Positions 47,571 to 58,767 of a stretch of 64,000 bases of DNA are shown here, in pieces (the stretch's first letter is position 1; each line of letters opens with the position of its first letter). The notes below the pieces were generated by a model. The model did no database searches, had not been told where the DNA came from, and was given only the letters and a program-made list of their open reading frames with translations. This stretch comes from Sialis fuliginosa (Eukaryota > Arthropoda > Insecta > Megaloptera > Sialidae): assembly GCA_961205875.1 (NCBI GenBank), contig OY540813.1:23345001-23409000 (forward strand). The letters run 5' to 3'. The position numbers were made by a program, and so were the translations under genes.

Positions 47571-49319
47571 ATTTTTTTTACTGGTACAGATTTACTTTCT
47601 CGTATATGATTTTTTCTCTTTTTTTATTTTTTATTGGCCGAAGAAATGTGTATTTGCTTTTGTTTTATTTTTTATTTTATGCTTTTGTCAAGAAAGCAGT
47701 AACGTTGTGGGACCTAAAGATGTTCTAGATAGGGCTTTCAATACAATTTTAAATGAACACTGTTATGCACTAATGTATCAACCTCACAATACTCATTTCG
47801 AGACATCAACGTTTATAATGTGCGCAAAAAAATATATATTTGTGATTAAGTGTTTAGTTGGTTATTTAGATATATCTTCCAATAAAATCTGATAAATGTT
47901 TTCTTTAACCGCAAATAGTTTTTGCAGTAATGTTTTTGCTAGCTATTAAAATATTTTATATATTTTTCTAAACTTTATTTTGAATGAAACTGCATTTATA
48001 ACTAAAAAATTATATTTTTGTGGGTTAATACATTAGTGCAAAACAGTGTCGAAATAAAGAGTTCAGGAAATAAATGGAACATTTTCTTTGTTTTACCAGG
48101 AACAGTTCACAGTCATTTTTAAATATCTCTAGCCAGGCGAAAAATGTAAAATTGAAACTTGAAAAAGATTTCTTTTGATTTGTATTATTACCTTTTTGAT
48201 CAAAATTGAAATAACAATATCCCGTATTGATTTGCATCTAAAAATTTCTATTTGAAAAATGCTCACATATATCTTTTGGATATAGATGATTGTTTATTTC
48301 AAATTTTTTTGAGAGAACCAGTCATATTTTATTACAAATTGAATGAAAATTATGTGTTTTTCTACCTTAAGAATCAAAAAAATAAAAATAAAAATTTTCG
48401 GTAAAAAATGAAAAAAAAAACATTTTTTTTGCTGAACTCCTGAAATAATATTTAGCCTTTAATAAATAATGTTGTAAATTGAATAAAGCGTAATATTAAA
48501 ATTGTGATATGGGTGAAATAAAACAAACAATTATATTATTCAAATTACGTTATATTGTATCGCATAATTTTATACTATTAAATTAAATTACTTTGTAATA
48601 TAGGAATATGAAATATCATTATAAAACGAATACATGCAAATAATAAATTAATTAATGTTTAATAGCATTTTTAATCAAATTTATCTCTAATTGAATTTTT
48701 TTCAAGCTGCAAAATATTTTAAAATAAAATAACCTGAAGTTCAAATTAAAAAACTTCTTATTTCCAAAAAAAAAAAAACTATATTTTTATATAAATGTAC
48801 AAATGTACATTACCTAAAAATAACTTGCAAGCTCATTCAATTTTTTTGATTTGTTTCTTAATAGACAGTGGTATTTTTATTTACAGACGTTTAAGTATAT
48901 TAAAAGAAATATTTGTCAATTTGACCAATTTTAAGGTTTAATTATAATAATAATTAATAATAATAATTGTTTTTTTAATTTTTATTTAAAACAATGGTCG
49001 AATACTTTCAAGATTTAAAAATCTCTGTTTATCTATCATTTAAACTAAATAAATACACCTTCACCACAAGAAACAATGTCACTCGACATGTGTTTAGATT
49101 TTATAAGAAATCCTCATTAGGATCCTTAAAGTAACAGTATTTTTTTTCTATAATAATATTTTTATTCCTTAATTATTATGAAGCATGTATAATGTATATC
49201 ATACAAATAAAAAGTAGGCACTAGAAAGATGTAAGCCTACCATTTAAAATAACAATAATGATAAAAATGAACATCGTTATGCTTAACATGTTAAAACAAG
49301 ACTGAAAAGAAAAGAATAC
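47571..49319. other. Intronic AT-rich stretch, nothing firm
   Basis: No recognisable gene. A piece at 47702-47825 after a possible acceptor (agaaagcag) is open for about 40 codons but matches nothing known to me. Confidence 0.35.
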
Positions 49320-49560
49320 TTATAATACAAACACTTGGATGCGTAATCCTAGAAAGCTTCGGCCTCTCTCTCGTAACAAACAGATGATGAGAAGTGCAAA
49401 TCCGTTAGTTTCCTGAAGCAGCTGTAATTTCACCATGCTTTAATCTGTTCTTTCATGTCGAGAAGAATGTAACCACTATTCAGAGCAGGCCACAACTTTG
49501 ATAGTAATAATCCTTTAAATCGTACCTCCATTACCGTGTTATTATCGTGGTGTGGGGGGA
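49320..49560. promoter_or_regulatory. Candidate conserved non-coding island in intron 2
   Basis: Unique sequence of balanced composition (ATGCGTAATCCTAGAAAGC, CAGCTGTAATTTCACCATGC, CATTACCGTGTTATTATCG) in AT-rich intron, with no open frame. It includes a CAGCTG E-box and TAAT cores. Inference from composition only. Confidence 0.22.
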
Positions 49561-50264
49561 GAGTTCTTTGTATGAATATAGTTTGTGTATTGATATCTAG
49601 AAAATGTATTGGATGTGATAAAATGCTACAAATTTAGGGAAAAAATTATATTTTATTTTACTAAAAAAGTTTTAATAACTTTTCTTATAGAAAATTTAAT
49701 TCTCTTCAAAAAAACTCACGTAACACGCATTTTTAACATTTCAGGTTTCATTAATATCGATTAAGTGGTTCGTGAGTTATGCACGTAACAAGGATTCAGG
49801 GGACAGATAGGCAGACATAAAAAAAGTATTTTTCTTGATCTGCAACGGAAAGATCAATTGAAAAATTTTGAAATTAGAGAATAATATTATTATACCTTTT
49901 TTGTTTATCATATATGTATACCAAGTGACTTAACTTACTATATATATTATACTTTTTGTTATTAACTTTTGATTCTAAATAGTTAAAAAATATATTTACA
50001 AAATAATGATCAGAAGATTTCCATTTTATTAATATGAAATGCACTATTTTAATATACATAATCAATATTATAAATGCTTTAATCATAACAAAATCTTGAA
50101 AGGTTGTTCAATTGTAACAAGTTTAATTATTAAAAAAAGCTAGTTTAAAATATTTTAAGTAATACATTTTTTGTATGATGTTGTTTCTACTATTTATTAT
50201 TTATTAAACATAAATTAAGTAAACGCTTGTAAAAAATGCAAGTATTGTCAAAATTTTTCTGCAG

Positions 50265-50325
50265 ACCACCAACATTTTTTCAGTGGTCCGTGAACCACCA
50301 GTTGGCGACCGCTATAAAGTATTAT
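50265..50325 (-). mobile_element. hAT-type terminal remnant
   Basis: In reverse it reads AGCGGTCGCCAACTGGTGG, then TTCACGGACCACTGAAAAA, then TGTTGGTGGTC. This phrase is typical of hAT/Charlie-type ends. Only one end is visible. Confidence 0.5.
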
Positions 50326-50879
50326 CCGCACATCATTATTTCTAAATATTTCAGAAGCCAAGCCGATTAGTTTCATAAAATAAACTGTCGATAAAATCGA
50401 ATAAAATATATTTATTCACTCTGGTTTTTTAACAGCTCACGTAGAAAAACAATTGCAGTTATATCAAATTTTCTTTTAGATCAATATATTCAACTTGTTC
50501 ACATAACCTCGTTTTTCTTTGTGTTGATTTTAAGTTTATCCTTCTCGTGTCGAAGTAAAGAGGTTTCGATGCTTTTTTTGTTCGTATCTTTTCAATATCA
50601 AACACGTTTAGTTTTCCAGCTAGAATGTTTTTGATACAATTCAATTTTGTGTATTTGTTTGAGAACACGTGAAACTTTATATTCTGATTCTGAATAAAAT
50701 TTTATATTTACCGTAATTATATTTCAGACCATGAGCGATTTAAAATTAAAGAAAATTTTACATATTAATTTAAGACTCAAAATTCATGAATCTCGATTTC
50801 TGGGTATGTCACGTCAATTTGTTCTTTTTGTTTGTCAATGATTCTTTATGGCTTTTCTAAAACCTTACCCAACCAAATC

Positions 50880-51265
50880 GATGCGGCTCGTATCTAGGAG
50901 CCAAGATTATATGTCGAGATAAATAATTTAGATCTGATTTACGCAAATTTAATCTACGTAGATCTACAATTTATCTCTGACATATTTGTTTTTGATCTAC
51001 ATATTATTTAAGTGAATCTAATATGGCTCAACTAAATCTTAATGTAAGATCTTAGCTAAATCATCTAGTATGGAATACTTTTTTCTTTAAAATTTTATTC
51101 TTCTAAAGTCTACAATAGTCTATATAGATGTCCGTAGATTTAAATGGATCTACAGTAATCGACGTAGATCGAATATAGATAGACTTAGATATAGATTAGA
51201 ATATACATAGATAGACTTAGATTTAATTGAATTGATCTACGCAAGTTGAATTTATTTTTCCTGGG
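50880..51265. repeat. GATCTA-rich inverted repeat block
   Basis: TAGATCTGATTTACGC and ACGTAGATCTACAA at the left face ATTGATCTACGCAAG and TTTTTCCTGGGTAC at the right. The middle is dense in TAGATC, TAGACTTAGAT and GATCTA. A related block with a TTTTTTCCCGGGTA edge is at 54580-54860. Confidence 0.55.
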
Positions 51266-51459
51266 TACATTCAGAATTTTTACGCATTTAAAATTAGTAG
51301 AAGGAGTTTTATGCGGTCTCGTTTCGTTTCAGTTTTTGTAAATGTTTCAGTTAATTAAACATATTTGTTAATTTAATTTTTCCATTCCAGTGTAGTACCT
51401 AAATACTATTTACTTTTATACCATACATGTTATATGAAATATACATATATAGTATAAGT

Positions 51460-52260
51460 AAGTATAGTGATGCCGATTTTTTTCGAAATCCGGATTTTGA
51501 TGGAATTATCCATTTTGCCCTTCTCTTAATCCATTCTGACTATTTTCGTCATGATGTCTGTGTGTCTGTCTGTCGGTCTGTAAGCGCTGTAACTCAATTA
51601 CGACAAATCGTAGAAGGATGAAATTTCATATTTAAGATTAATTTTTATCTGGGAAGAAAACGTCCTATTTTTGAAAACGATCTTTCAACCGCTTACGGAT
51701 GTTTACCTACGTCGATTTTTGAATTTTTCGAATTACTCTGAAACAGTGCAAAATAGGGAAAATGGTGAAGTTAAAAATTGTAGGTAATATCAATATCTAT
51801 AATTTATGTTCTATTCATTTTTTTGTAAAAACGAATTTTTGAAAACAAGAGAAATATGTACCATGAGTGTCATGGGACTTTCTTATACGTATTACAGAGA
51901 TTGAACAGTGTGTGTGTTTGCCATAGGTACCATGGGACTTTATTTACATTGGCTAAATCATAAATATTGGAAATAATGTATAGGGAATAAATTATAGATA
52001 ATAACATATTCGACATTTTTTATCTTAAAATTTTTTTTCTTATTTCAAAAATAATTCGAAAATTCAAAAATTTACAAGAGTAAACATCCGTTTTCAGTTA
52101 TTACGTTAAAAAAAACATTTGGTATATACATAATGTAGAGAATAATATTACCTATATTATTCATTTTATTCTATCTTGTTAGTTTGTCAGAAATGTTTTA
52201 ATAAAATAAGAATCACGTATACTATTCACTGTTAGGATTACGTATAAGAAAGTCCCGTGG
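51460..52260 (+). repeat. TGTCTGTCTGTC-family repeat with inverted counterpart
   Basis: The left part carries ATTTTGATGGAATTATCCAT, TGTCTGTCTGTCGGTCTG, AGCGCTGTAACTCAATTACG, GGGAAGAAAACGTCCTATT and TACGGATGTTTACC. The right part (52020-52110) carries the inverse of the last blocks (AAACATCCGTTTTCAG). Both halves also have GGGACTTTCTTATACG (51888, and inverted at 52237). The two halves form a head-to-head pair. Confidence 0.6.
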
Positions 52261-52779
52261 TTCCCAAGGCATAGATTTTCATGTTATTTTGAAGGTTCAT
52301 ATGCAAGATTCACAAATAAAATCAATACAAAAATAATAATTTTGAAATACTACATATACATATAGGTATTAACTTTTGCATAATAAATCCAGTTGACCAT
52401 AAACAAGCAAAACCACGATCGCATTTGCATAACAAATCTCATAAACTACCGATATTCATGAAATTAGCTTACAGTAGTGTCACCGGCACAAGATCAAGGA
52501 AAAGTTACGTGCGGTCTGTGGATGTGACTCGAGTACCGCGACTTATGCGAAACCGTATTCACATAAAAACCGAACATAAGCGGTTTATCTGAATTTGTAA
52601 TTTGTGGGCGAGAATAATCTATTATATGTATTATAGAGAAAGCTATTACATGGGCATAGTAATTTATATTATACAGGGCGTGCATTGAATTTATTTTAAA
52701 CCTTTTTGAAAATGTATTAATTTGTGTAATTACATTATAATAACATTCTTATACCTATGTATATGAAATATATCTACAA

Positions 52780-53110
52780 ATAGTATAAGTTAGTATTCTA
52801 AAGACGATTTTTTTTCTAAATCTGGATTTTGATGGAATTATCCACAACAATGATGTCTGTGTGTCTGTCTGTAAACGCTGTAACTGAAATACGACAAATC
52901 GTGGAAGGGTGAAATTTTATATTTAAGATTAATTTTTGCCTGAGAAGAAAACTTCATATTTTTGAAAACGATATTTCAACCGGATACGGAAGTTTTCTAA
53001 TGTCTATTTTTAAATTTTTCGAATTATTTTTGAACCAGTGCAAATTAGAGAAAATGGCCAAATTAAAAACTATGGGTAATAATATTACCTACAATTTTTA
53101 ACTTTCTTGA
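52780..53110 (+). repeat. TGTCTGTCTGTC-family repeat, second copy in intron 2
   Basis: Follows the copy at 51460 closely: ATTTTGATGGAATTATCCA, TGTGTCTGTCTGTAAACGC, ATACGACAAATCGTGGAAGG, TTTAAGATTAATTTTTGCC, GATACGGAAGTTTTC. It lacks part of the segment between GGAATTATCCA and the TGTCTG run. Confidence 0.65.
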
Positions 53111-53117
53111 GTCGTCG

Positions 53118-53443
53118 AGAACATTAAAAGAATCGCTTTTGGTTAGCAAACACATGTTCGCAAATGAGCCGTTTTAACATAAGAGCGAAAGATAGGACCT
53201 CGCACAAAAGCAATCAATTTTGCCTTTTGGTTGAAATTTTTTGTAACTTGGAGAAATGATAGTTCAAACTCAAAGTATGCTGATCAAAAGTTGTAATGAG
53301 TGCAATCTACGAAAATCCATTATTTATGCTCTAGGGGGAATCATTACTCGTGCGCAACGGGGTCCTTTCTTTTGCTCTACTGCTAAAACGACTCATTTGC
53401 GGACATGGGTTTATTAACAAAAACAATTGTTTTAATGTCCTTG
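53118..53443. mobile_element. MITE with long inverted repeats (about 85 bp)
   Basis: Left blocks AACATTAAAAGAAT, CGCAAATGAGCCGTTTTAAC and AGAGCGAAAGATAGGACC match in inverse the right blocks (GGGTCCTTTCTTTTGCTCT, AAACGACTCATTTGCGGAC, TTGTTTTAATGTCC). About 325 bp in all, non-coding. Superfamily and target duplication not determined. Confidence 0.65.
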
Positions 53444-53654
53444 AAAACTCCTATATATAGCCTGTATAGTGTGGTCCGTGTTTATAAATAGTTTTTTTTT
53501 AATGGAAACACCTATTAATTTTTTTCTATTGGCACAAAATTTTTGAGAATCATTGACGGGTTAATAAAACAAAACAAAATTTTTTTGACATTATTTTGGA
53601 AAAATCATTTTGGGCTTCATTTTGTAGATTTATTATTGCGTTTTGGTGGTAGTT

Positions 53655-53970
53655 AGGGTTGCACGTCGAGACAAAACGAGAATTATCCAACTTTCGTCTC
53701 GTGTGTAGTCCTATTGGCAGTAGCTTAAACTATGCACTACCTACATAAATATTCTACGATGCAGAACTGAAACAAAATAAGCGACTATTAGAAATATACT
53801 ATAGAATTTCACGAAAAACGATATTTTTTTCGGTTATTGTCAGTATTTTTTTCTTTTTCTTTTAACTTCATTTAATAAAATATTTTCAAATTATTTCTGA
53901 TCCCTTCTCCCCCTCCTCCTCTTCATATATTTTCAAACTTATTGGGTACGTATTTTATGGACGGCCCTTT
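53655..53970. repeat. GTCTCG-type end plus a transposon-end motif
   Basis: TTAGGGTTGCACGTCGAGAC (53655-53675) with TTTCGTCTCGTGTGTAGTCC is the end of a GTCTCG-type element. Its inverse (GACGTGCAACCCTAA) is at 56399-56413, on the other side of exon C. At 53945-53970, TTTTATGGACGGCCC is the reverse of the GTCCATAAA-type end. Confidence 0.45.
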
Positions 53971-54217
53971 TATATTTTTGATGGGTACGTTAATAATTAA
54001 TTATTTTTATTGTAGCTCTCACTCCATGTATATTTTCAATCATATATTAAACACACTAGTTGTTTAATATATTATACTGCGTAACTAAAAAAAGTTATAC
54101 TAAAAATAATTCAAAAACATACCAAATTATTACCGGTTTACAATAGGTACATACATTTATTCACAAAATGTGCCTGTCAATAAAAAACATGAAATTCTAA
54201 CCGATTTCCATGCGTAG

Positions 54218-54466
54218 GTGGCAGTAGTGGAAGCAGCGGGGGCGCATGGCGTGGGCCCTACAGCAGCCAGCAGAGGCTGATGTGGCGTACCGTGGGCCAC
54301 GTGACCGGGCGTGCTGTGCACCTGGACACCATCGTCTGGCCCGGGGGAGACGTAGTGGCGGCCGGGCTCAGCGCGCGCGCCCGCAGCGTATTCAGAGTGG
54401 TTACCGCGCTGGCGCCGCCTTTCGTCATGGAGAGCTCGCTCGATGAGGACGGTCAATGCTTAAGAG
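54218..54466 (+). CDS. Nmdar2: NMDA-type glutamate receptor exon C: end of amino-terminal domain and start of ligand-binding S1
   Basis: A 249-bp exon with acceptor cgtag|gt and donor agag|gttggt; gtattt four bases later is an alternative donor. Its first two bases complete an Arg codon with exon B. It encodes a Gly/Ser linker (GGSSGSSGGAW), then LMWRTVGHVTGRAVHLDTIV and WPGG, the motif that ends the amino-terminal domain in NMDA subunits. FRVVTALAPPFVMESSLDED and GQCLRG follow, the first strand of S1 with the conserved Cys expected to form a disulfide. It is very GC-rich compared with the intron. The next exon, with the second Cys and the glutamate-binding residues, is not found in the remaining 9.5 kb. 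Confidence 0.85.
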
Positions 54467-54579
54467 GTTGGTATTTTTTATTTGATTTTAGATGAAATTG
54501 TGTAGGGAACAATTATTACATTTTTATCGATTACTCAGATATTTTATCATAAATGTAAGTTTATTTATTTAAATATCAA

Positions 54580-54860
54580 ATGGTTTTTGAGACCTACAAA
54601 GATCTACAAAAATCTACATCGATTACAAAGATCTCTGAAGATCGTTGTAACGTTGAAAATTCATGAACTTCAACGTTGAAATTTCATGAATTTTCAACGT
54701 TTCAATCTCTATCACGATCTTTATAAATCTTTGTAGATCTTTGTAGGTCGTTGTAGATCTTTACAGGTCTCCACAGATCAAAAACCAGTGAAAAAATATG
54801 ATGTTGTTTCAAAATACAGATCTATCAAGATCTGATTTGATCACTTCAGATCTGAATTTT
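54580..54860. repeat. GATCTACAAA-rich palindromic block beside exon C
   Basis: Left arm words AGACCTACAAAGATCTAC and AAAATCTACATCG face right arm words GATCTTTGTAGGTCGTTG and TACAGGTCTCCACAGATC. The centre is a palindrome (AACGTTGAAAATTCATGA and its inverse). The right edge has AAGATCTGATTTGATC and TTTTTTTCCCGGGTA. It begins about 115 bp after the exon. Confidence 0.6.
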
Positions 54861-55386
54861 TTTCCCGGGTAAATAACTATTTCTTCGTAAAATTAGCTTC
54901 GTGCAATTCAGTTTAATATTTTTTGATATCTGCATTGACAGCTGAACTATTTTTATACAATTAATATCATAACTAATATTTGACTTAATATTAATTTAAA
55001 TACAGTATTAGTTTAATTATGATACAAATCTCTACTGACAAATAGATAATACGAAATTAAAGTTGTTCGTAATTTAGTTTGTTATTTATAGGCATTAATT
55101 ATATAAGTAAAATATCTCACCTAGTTTATGTAAACAGACGAGGAAATGCTGGCGCCGGGAACTATTTAAGGCACTAAGATAATTTCATTTTAATTTATTA
55201 CCTTGTCATAAACTATTCCATATCATCTTACTAACGAATAGCATAGAAATTTATTTTTCAATGTTTTTCCATATATTTTACAAGATTTATTCTTTATGCT
55301 AACTTTTATCACTTCTTAAAATTAAATGAAATTAGAATGTAATAGGCTACTTGTTATAAACTTTGTATTAAAAACATGATTTACAC

Positions 55387-55445
55387 CAGAGGTCTTCAAC
55401 TTTTTTAGAGATTGTTAGTCGCCTTGGTTTCAAAACAGTTTAAAT
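55387..55445 (+). mobile_element. hAT-type terminal remnant
   Basis: CAGAGGTCTTCAACTTTTTT followed by AGAGATTGTTAGTCGCC resembles a hAT/Charlie-type left end. No partner end was recognised. Confidence 0.45.
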
Positions 55446-56349
55446 AAGGGCCTCGTACGAGACGAGTTATGAAGGAAAGACTTTCAGCTTTCTTAAACTT
55501 TTTTTGCAATGTTGTATAATCATTTGTTTCCTATAGTACCTAATAGGCATTCAAAGTTAAAAGTATTGTTTTTGCTTTGATCACAATAACTCTGATCTAC
55601 CTACAAGTCATTCTTTAGATTTGGTAACAAAAATCTATAAAAACAGCGAGATTTTTTATTGTTAAATTCGTTTTCAGTGCCCAAAAATACATAAGGGCGA
55701 GTCTATGAAACGGATTTTACAAGTTTATGCTAATTAAACGATATTTTTGATATTAATACTTATAAATTTATAATATGAAATAACATCTGAAAAAGAACTG
55801 ATTTTTCATCAGTTTTACTATGTTAAATGAATAATTTTGTACACTTATTTATTAAATTTGTAAAATACTTATGGTACTCGTAACAGGCATTGCAAATTTC
55901 GGAAGGCTGTTTAAGCTAAGTTATTAAGTCAGGTAAATCTTCTAAATCTCTTACTCCATTTATGTGTTCTTTTGTATACCATGGCTTTATTAATAAAGGC
56001 AGATGTAAATATAAAAATGAAATTAGATTGTATGTTAATTTATTTTTAATAATTTTTGAAAAGTGTAACAAGCGTTACACTCAATTGATAAAGATATAAT
56101 TGTTACTTTATTCCTTGGAGTTGTTAAATGTTAAGTGATTTTAAAAATAATATGTGACAATGAAAATGATGATCTTTTTTATTGTTTGTTATCATTTAGG
56201 CGTCAATTTATCAAGAAGTGAACTTTATACGCAAAAAATAAATAAAACAAAAAAGTCAGTAAAAGTAGCGGTAATTATGAATTCGTCCATAAAAAAATCA
56301 TAGTTGGGTTAAGAGATCATGATGTTTTCTTGTGAGTCGGTGTAATCTT

Positions 56350-56415
56350 TCAAACCCAAGATTCTCGAAGAGGCTTTAAAATAAATTTGTCTCGTCTTGA
56401 CGTGCAACCCTAATG
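56350..56415 (-). repeat. GTCTCG-type element end
   Basis: TTTGTCTCGTCTTGACGTGC and AACCCTAA, the inverse of the end at 53655-53675. Another GTCTCG cluster lies at 57150-57225 (GGTTTCGTCTCGTTC, CAATCTCGTTTTAGCCC). Confidence 0.5.
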
Positions 56416-57842
56416 AATAAATATAATCGATTTGGACGTTAGCGTGACACACATATCCAACATTAACGAAATAATAAAAAAATATACATGTGTCAGTATA
56501 GCTGGATATAATTAAAAGCGGCGCACATATATTGTTTGTCCATAGCATGTCCAACTAATCCCGTCCCTAGACTCTGGTTAATTGCCGGCGTGCTCGCGCA
56601 CAATGACCGTCAACGGTAACTGTTGGAACGACACGCAGTGGTCCCAAAGTTATGTTCAGACCGACAAAACTAAAATTTTAAAGTTTTTTTTTATTCGTTT
56701 AATTTCTAGCTGACCTCAAAATAAAAGATTAAGGTTATAAACAATGAGTCAAATTGAACTTGAACCGAAAATCCGTTTTGGAACTTGAACCAAAATTTGT
56801 AACTTGACTTTTACCCCAAATCAGAATCAAACCAAAAAACACATTACCATTACATTTATTTATAAATACTTTTAAAATACAGAATGCAGTATTCCTTTAT
56901 TTGTAGAGAAATGCCACAGTCTAGTGAGATTTTTTTCTAAAAAATATATTTATTTATTTTCATATGAACATTTTGATGACATTTATATATTTCTGAAAAC
57001 ATTTCCAGCATCGTAGACTCCTAGAACACTCTCATCGGAGGGCCTAATTAAAAAACAAAATAATAATATTACAGTTTCTCTTAAAATTTAAATTCAAACA
57101 AAAAAACTTGACAATTTGATATCATCTTTCTCTCATATTTTAAAAATTCAATCGGTTTCGTCTCGTTCTAATAAAAACCAATCTCGTTTTAGCCCAAGTC
57201 TTGTTTCGAGTCCGAGAAAAGTGTCGCCTCTACGTATAGCATAATATGCATGAATATACAAATATTATTAGAATTGTGAGCGGCTGAAATACCTATTTAG
57301 AAGCACTGTAACGGTCCTCATACACAATACCCGTCAACGGTAACCATTAGAATATTACACACAAACGCGCTCTTACAAATCAAATTAAAATTTGTATGTA
57401 TGTATATGTGCTTATACTTTATTTATTTATCGCACAATGCGCTATTTAATCAGTCTATAAATAAATGGATTACAGTTTCGGTTATAAAAGTATGAGTTTT
57501 TAATTTGCTTGAAGTTTGTAATATTTTATTTAATATTTTAAAAGAATATAATTTTATTAACTACTTGGATTTTTTTGAAAGTATATATATTTTATAATTA
57601 AATTAACTAAATATACCGCCTATAAATTTCCAGCTGCTGCAGGTATAACAATATAATTTAGCAAGCAACCGTAATTTTATTTAGATCTGCACTATCAAAC
57701 CCATGAGAGTTTTTTTAAGGTTTATTACTCCTGTTTCTAACTACAATTTTTCATTTAACAATCAATATAGATAGATAAATAAAAGAAAATTATATGTAAT
57801 TACCCCCCCCCCTCCTTTTGTTTTTGGTTGTAAATCATTATT

Positions 57843-58415
57843 CAGTGCCGGATTGAGCCAGCGCGGGGCCTGTAGCAAATGTTAGAAAGAGGCCTTTGAC
57901 AGTGGTGTCACTAGGAGAGGGAGGATGACACCCGGGGTGGAAATCAATAGTGTCACCCACCCCCCAAAATAAAAAAATTAAAAAGTGCAAACTTTTGAAT
58001 GAACTTTAGATCATTAAAATCTAATCATTTTTCGCGGAGATGTAACTGATTGAAAATTTGAATTTTTTTTGCTTTTTTTAATTATCCCTTAATTTTTTTG
58101 AGGAGTGTATAATAAAACCACTTTTACAGACAAACTTTTCTCAATTTAATGTGGGCAAATTTAAATTTATTATTATCGAATAAAAAAATCAAAGATCGAA
58201 GTTTTAAAAATCGATTTTTCGATAAAATCGAATTGAGATCGGAAACCATAAAATTAAATTATTAATTACTGTTAATTTGGACACTCTGTATCAACCATTA
58301 GTAGACGGTAGGTGGTAAATCCAAAGAGAGATCTTTTTTCGCTAAGCCGCGGGGTGCCCAGCGACGTGAGGCCCGTAGAATTTTCTACTCCTGCTACATG
58401 GCTAATCCGGCACTG
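57843..58415. mobile_element. hAT-like non-autonomous element, CAGTGCCGGATT ends
   Basis: A 573-bp element with ends CAGTGCCGGATTGAGCC and GGCTAATCCGGCACTG. The flanking 8-bp repeats TCATTATT (57835-57842) and TCGTTATT (58416-58423) differ by one base. CAGTG ends with an 8-bp duplication fit the hAT superfamily. GC-rich subterminal pieces (GCGCGGGGCCTGTAG, CGACGTGAGGCCCGTAG) mirror each other. An inner CAGTGGTGTCACTAGGAG piece may be another element's end. No transposase. Confidence 0.85.
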
Positions 58416-58448
58416 TCGTTATTAATATATCTCGAGAACATGAGACTA

Positions 58449-58767
58449 ATGCCCGGTATTATAAAGAATTTGTTGAATACAAAAGTAATTTAACTTCCAG
58501 CTAACGGTATCTGCTAGGTGTCAAATTGTTATAAAATTGCTCGATATTTCAAAACAGTGGTAATACATGTATAATAATGTAAATGCTATACATTTTATAA
58601 GGTACACTGATTGTACTTATTGCGCATGCGTCAAGGTTATCACATGTACGAGTTCATTTGCAATATCTCTGAGTGTGTTGTCATTTACATTCAGTGTCTA
58701 GTAGATAGCGTTAGCTGGAAGCTTATTTGTTCTTGCATTTTAGCAAAATCTTTATAATACCGAGCAT
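58449..58767. mobile_element. MITE with CCCGGTATTATAAAG ends
   Basis: Left ATGCCCGGTATTATAAAG and right CTTTATAATACCGAGCAT match inversely. Further inward, TTCCAGCTAACGGTATCTGC matches the inverse of GATAGCGTTAGCTGGAAG. TA lies at both outer edges. About 319 bp. It starts only 25 bp beyond the hAT element's target duplication. Confidence 0.78.

Larger units (their letters stand above)
46363..54217 (+). other. Second intron (7.9 kb)
   Basis: gtaagt donor and cgtag acceptor. The phase (C|GT, Arg) connects exons B and C. It contains the GTACTT-rich block, GATCTA repeat, TGTCTGTCTGTC-family repeats and a MITE, listed separately. Other parts are plain AT-rich DNA. Confidence 0.82.

Noticed and set aside
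47702..47892. Possible cassette exon after agaaagcag in intron 2
   Set aside because: The frame starts without ATG and matches nothing recognised. Exons B and C already join in phase without it, and no good donor closes it in a length divisible by three.
54157..54495. Other-frame open stretches over exon C, including a 99-codon minus-strand frame
   Set aside because: They reflect the high GC content and lack of stops in the real exon; only the + frame with WPGG and APPFVMES matches a family.
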